DNA from: Deltaproteobacteria bacterium
GTDB lineage: Bacteria > UBA10199 > SPLOWO2-01-44-7
Reading direction: 5' to 3'
Assembly: GCA_016203765.1 (NCBI GenBank)
Contig: JACQMB010000155.1
Span: 1 to 7,969, forward strand
DNA: 7,969 bases
Each line of letters opens with the position of its first letter. Within the stretch, counting starts at the first letter, position 1. The translations under genes were made by a program, and so were the position numbers. Below are positions 5,768 through 7,969 of the stretch, piece after piece. Below the pieces are notes generated by a model. It was not told the origin of the DNA. It saw only the letters and a program-made list of their open reading frames with translations, and made no database searches.

Positions 5768-6793
5768 ATGAAAGAAGGGATACCCATTTTTATCTCCGGC
5801 GCCGCCGGTTTTATCGGTTTTCACCTGGCGAGGCGCCTGCTGGAGGCGGGCCGGCCGGTGGTGGGCGTCGATAATTTAAATGAGTATTATGATGTTAACC
5901 TCAAAAAAGCGCGGTTAAAACGGCTCAAGGCATTGGAAGGCTTTGAATTTGTTGAGGCCGACATCGCGGATGGCAGGGCCGTTGAAAAAATTTTTCAAAA
6001 ACATTCTTTTGAAAAAGTCTTGCATCTGGCGGCCCAGGCCGGCGTCCGTTATTCGTTGACCCACCCCCAGGCCTATGTCCAGAGCAATCTGGCGGGGTTT
6101 TTAAACGTGTTGGAGTCCTGCCGCCGGCACCGCCCGCAACATCTGGTCTTTGCCTCTTCCAGTTCGGTCTATGGGGCCAATAAAAAAATCCCGTTTTCGG
6201 AACATGACGGCGTGAATCATCCGGTCAGCCTGTATGCCGCCACCAAGCGCGCCAACGAACTGATGGCTCACAGTTATGCCCATCTCTATGGGACCCCCTG
6301 CACCGGGCTTCGCTATTTTACCGTCTACGGTCCCTGGGGCCGCCCCGACATGGCTCTGTTTCTTTTTACGAAAGCCATTTTGAACGATGTGCCGATCGAG
6401 GTTTTTAACCACGGCAACATGGAGCGCGATTTTACCTATATTGATGATGTGGTTGAGGGGACCCTGAGGGTTCTGCAAAGGCCGCCCACGGCCGATCCGA
6501 ATTGGGACGCCAGGGCCCCCGATCCGGCCTCCGCCTCGGCCCCCTTTCGCATCTATAATATAGGGAATAACAGCCCGGTCCATTTAATGTCCTGCATTGA
6601 GATCCTGGAGGAGTGCCTCGGCAAGAAGTCGGTCAAAAACTACCGGGAGATGCAACCGGGGGATCTACCCCAAACGTATGCCGACATCTCCGATTTGGCC
6701 AAGGACTTTTCCTGGCGGCCAAAAACTTCCCTGAAGGAAGGGATCAGCCGTTTTGTTCAGTGGTACAGGGAATACTATTCGGTTTTAGGATAG
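5768..6793 (+). CDS. UDP-glucuronate 4-epimerase (NAD-dependent SDR)
   Basis: 341-residue cytoplasmic extended short-chain dehydrogenase/reductase that interconverts UDP-glucuronate and UDP-galacturonate, a precursor for capsule, O-antigen or lipopolysaccharide core. Seen: NAD-binding GAAGFIG (11-17), D35 after the second strand, the subfamily-typical DNLNEYYDVNLKKARL (35-50), HLAAQAGVR (86-94), SSSSVYG (130-136), catalytic YxxxK as Y156 and K160, and LRYFTVYGPWGRPDMA (181-196). R192 lies 36 residues after the catalytic tyrosine, where uronate epimerases have the arginine that contacts the carboxylate. The proline-rich APDPASASAPFRIYNIGNN stretch (250-268) is also usual for this subfamily. 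Length and all catalytic residues are normal. The Rossmann strand begins by residue 7, so the ATG at 5768 is the only reasonable start; it has no clear Shine-Dalgarno, consistent with a nearly leaderless transcript. It ends in TAG. A GalE or other NDP-sugar epimerase role is possible but less likely. Confidence 0.9.
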   Translation: MKEGIPIFISGAAGFIGFHLARRLLEAGRPVVGVDNLNEYYDVNLKKARLKRLKALEGFEFVEADIADGRAVEKIFQKHSFEKVLHLAAQAGVRYSLTHPQAYVQSNLAGFLNVLESCRRHRPQHLVFASSSSVYGANKKIPFSEHDGVNHPVSLYAATKRANELMAHSYAHLYGTPCTGLRYFTVYGPWGRPDMALFLFTKAILNDVPIEVFNHGNMERDFTYIDDVVEGTLRVLQRPPTADPNWDARAPDPASASAPFRIYNIGNNSPVHLMSCIEILEECLGKKSVKNYREMQPGDLPQTYADISDLAKDFSWRPKTSLKEGISRFVQWYREYYSVLG

Positions 6794-6925
6794 GCTCTTA
6801 GCGATTTCGAACTCTCCCGCCTTGAGTTTTGCGAAATAGTCGTCGGCGATCGCCTTCACTTTTCCGGAAAGAAGGAGCAGGGCGAGGATGTTCGGCACCA
6901 CCATCAGTCCCAGCAGGAGGTCGGA
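6785..6925 (-). pseudogene. Severed C-terminal tail of the sodium:alanine symporter
   Basis: Beyond the in-frame TAG at 6926-6928 the symporter frame stays open for 46 more codons to TAA (6787-6785). The peptide begins SDLLLGLMVVPNILALLLLS and ends in a charged tail with DDYFAKLKAG. It matches what the AGCS family has at its C-terminus: a last membrane helix containing PN(I/L), followed by a short charged tail. With the tail the gene would overlap the end of the epimerase gene by nine bases; without it, 132 bases separate the two stops. The tail shows no further stop or frameshift, so the break looks recent, read through, or a sequence error. Confidence 0.75.
6804..6837. repeat. Inverted repeat in the convergent gene junction
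   Basis: ATTTCG-AACTC (6804-6814) pairs with GAGTT (6824-6828) and CGAAAT (6832-6837) around a nine-base loop with a three-base bulge. It lies just past the epimerase stop and could help end that transcript, but no T-tract follows. It also falls in the severed symporter tail, so it may be chance within coding sequence. Confidence 0.3.
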
Positions 6926-7969
6926 CTAATTGATGATCGGGTCCAGGGCCCAAACCGCGCCGATAAAGAACATCACCACGTAAAGACATTTGTAGGCCAA
7001 GGCGAATTTTGGGCCGAATAAAAAGTTGGCGCTCACCTCGCCATAGTAGGACCATGAAATGGCGGTGGAGAAGGCGAAGAGGAGAACGGCCGCCGCGACA
7101 AAATAATTGCCGAATCCGGGGTAGAAAAAGTCAAACGATTTGGCCGCCAAGGTGACGCCGTTCACCTCCGAGGTGTACATCCCGCTCATAATGACGACGA
7201 CGGCAGTGGCGGAACAGACCACAATGGTATCAATGAAGGGCTCCAAGAGGGCGACGATCCCTTGCCGGATGCCGTAGTCGGTTTTGGCCGCGGCGTGGGC
7301 GATGGGAGCGGAGCCGAGGCCCGATTCGCTCGAAAAGATGGCCCTGCGAACCCCCCAGATAACGGTCGTCCCAAGGGTGCCGCCGATCAGCGGTTCGGAG
7401 GAAAAGGCATTGTTCAGGATCAGCAAAAGCATATCGTCCAGTTGATCGTAGTGAAGCAGGCAGATGGAAAAGGCCCCCAACACATAAACAATGCACATGA
7501 AGGGGGTTAAAAATCCGGCCACCCGGCCGATCCGTTTGATCCCGCCGATGATCACCAGGGCCAGCAGGAGGCCCAAAACGCCGCCGGTGAGCCACGGGGG
7601 AATTTGAAAATAATCGTTCAAGACTTGCGCGGTTTGATTCGATTGAAACATGTTGCCGATCCCGAACGAAGAGATCATGCAGGCAAACGCGAAAAAAACG
7701 GCGAGCCATTTCCAGTTTCGGCCCAGCCCTTCCGTCATGTAATACATCGGCCCGCCGCGCAGTTCGCCATTGGGCATCCGGCGCCGGAAGTGGGTGGAGA
7801 GCGTGCACTCGGTGAATTTGGTGGCCATCCCGACCAGGCCGATCATCCACATCCAAAAGACGGAACCGGGGCCCCCCATTTTGATGGCGATGGCGACCCC
7901 GGCGATATTGCCCAAACCGACCGTGGCCGAAATGGCCGCCGAGAGGGCCTGATAGTGGGAGATCGAGCC
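6926..7969 (-). CDS. Sodium:alanine/glycine symporter (AGCS family), 5'-truncated by the window and cut short by an amber stop
   Basis: Inner-membrane secondary transporter that takes up alanine or glycine with sodium or protons. The frame is open to the window edge, giving 347 visible residues. They begin GSISHYQALSAAISATVG, followed by LGNIAG, which is the conserved AGCS region containing the SATVGxGNIAG motif. The family signature is nearly matched by GGPGSVFWMWMIGLVG (32-47 of the visible part), followed by RGGPMYYMTEGLG and, later, SSESGLGSAPIAHAAAKT. Roughly 80-110 N-terminal residues lie beyond the window. The TTG at 7915 (inside LGNIAG) is not a start. The frame stops at TAG (6928-6926) just after LDPIIN, where homologues continue into a last helix; 46 more codons of family-like sequence follow. 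The protein as encoded therefore lacks its final membrane segment and may be inactive. It is convergent with the epimerase gene and probably unrelated to the glycan locus. Confidence 0.88.
   Translation of the reverse strand, partial: GSISHYQALSAAISATVGLGNIAGVAIAIKMGGPGSVFWMWMIGLVGMATKFTECTLSTHFRRRMPNGELRGGPMYYMTEGLGRNWKWLAVFFAFACMISSFGIGNMFQSNQTAQVLNDYFQIPPWLTGGVLGLLLALVIIGGIKRIGRVAGFLTPFMCIVYVLGAFSICLLHYDQLDDMLLLILNNAFSSEPLIGGTLGTTVIWGVRRAIFSSESGLGSAPIAHAAAKTDYGIRQGIVALLEPFIDTIVVCSATAVVVIMSGMYTSEVNGVTLAAKSFDFFYPGFGNYFVAAAVLLFAFSTAISWSYYGEVSANFLFGPKFALAYKCLYVVMFFIGAVWALDPIIN

Noticed and set aside
6101..6583. Minus-strand open frame of 160 codons opposite the epimerase gene
   Set aside because: It is antisense to a gene with every catalytic motif of UDP-glucuronate 4-epimerase and encodes no recognisable protein.
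7230..7856. Second minus-strand open frame of 208 codons within the symporter gene
   Set aside because: It is an out-of-frame shadow of the symporter, rich in Arg, Pro and His, as GC-rich genes often produce.

Overview
The window reads as part of the chromosome of a Gram-negative bacterium, probably uncultured. The gene set is a glycan-assembly locus next to an alanine/glycine:cation symporter-type gene. A deltaproteobacterial-type lineage is possible, but the window holds no taxonomic marker and this is a guess. Most of the sequence is GC-rich. A central block of about 2.2 kb carrying two glycosyltransferase genes is clearly more AT-rich.

Layout: 1-317 holds no credible protein gene. It carries a 230-bp palindromic composite element (21-250) made of 40-bp imperfect terminal inverted repeats around three further perfect hairpins. 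From 5702 down to 318 four genes run on the minus strand as a probable operon. In transcription order they are a GT-C (GT39/ArnT-like) membrane glycosyltransferase, a GT2 polyprenyl-phosphate sugar synthase of the DPM1/ALG5 type, a glutamine-dependent asparagine synthetase-like amidotransferase, and a Wzx/MVF-type polysaccharide flippase. The flippase start codon overlaps the amidotransferase stop codon (GTGA). Divergent from the operon, at 5768-6793 on the plus strand, is a UDP-glucuronate 4-epimerase with a near-consensus sigma70-type promoter that puts transcription start almost on the ATG. Convergent with it, running off the right edge, is the AGCS-family sodium:alanine symporter. Its frame is broken by an in-frame TAG 46 codons before the natural end.

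How the genes may work together (inference): the epimerase would make UDP-galacturonate from UDP-glucuronate, the amidotransferase may amidate a uronic acid, the GT2 enzyme would load a sugar onto a polyprenyl phosphate, the flippase would move a lipid-linked glycan across the inner membrane, and the GT-C enzyme would transfer a sugar on the periplasmic face. The symporter looks like an unrelated neighbour.

The items most worth a second look are the palindromic element, the amber-interrupted symporter and the nearly leaderless epimerase promoter. No clearly new defence or mobile system was found.
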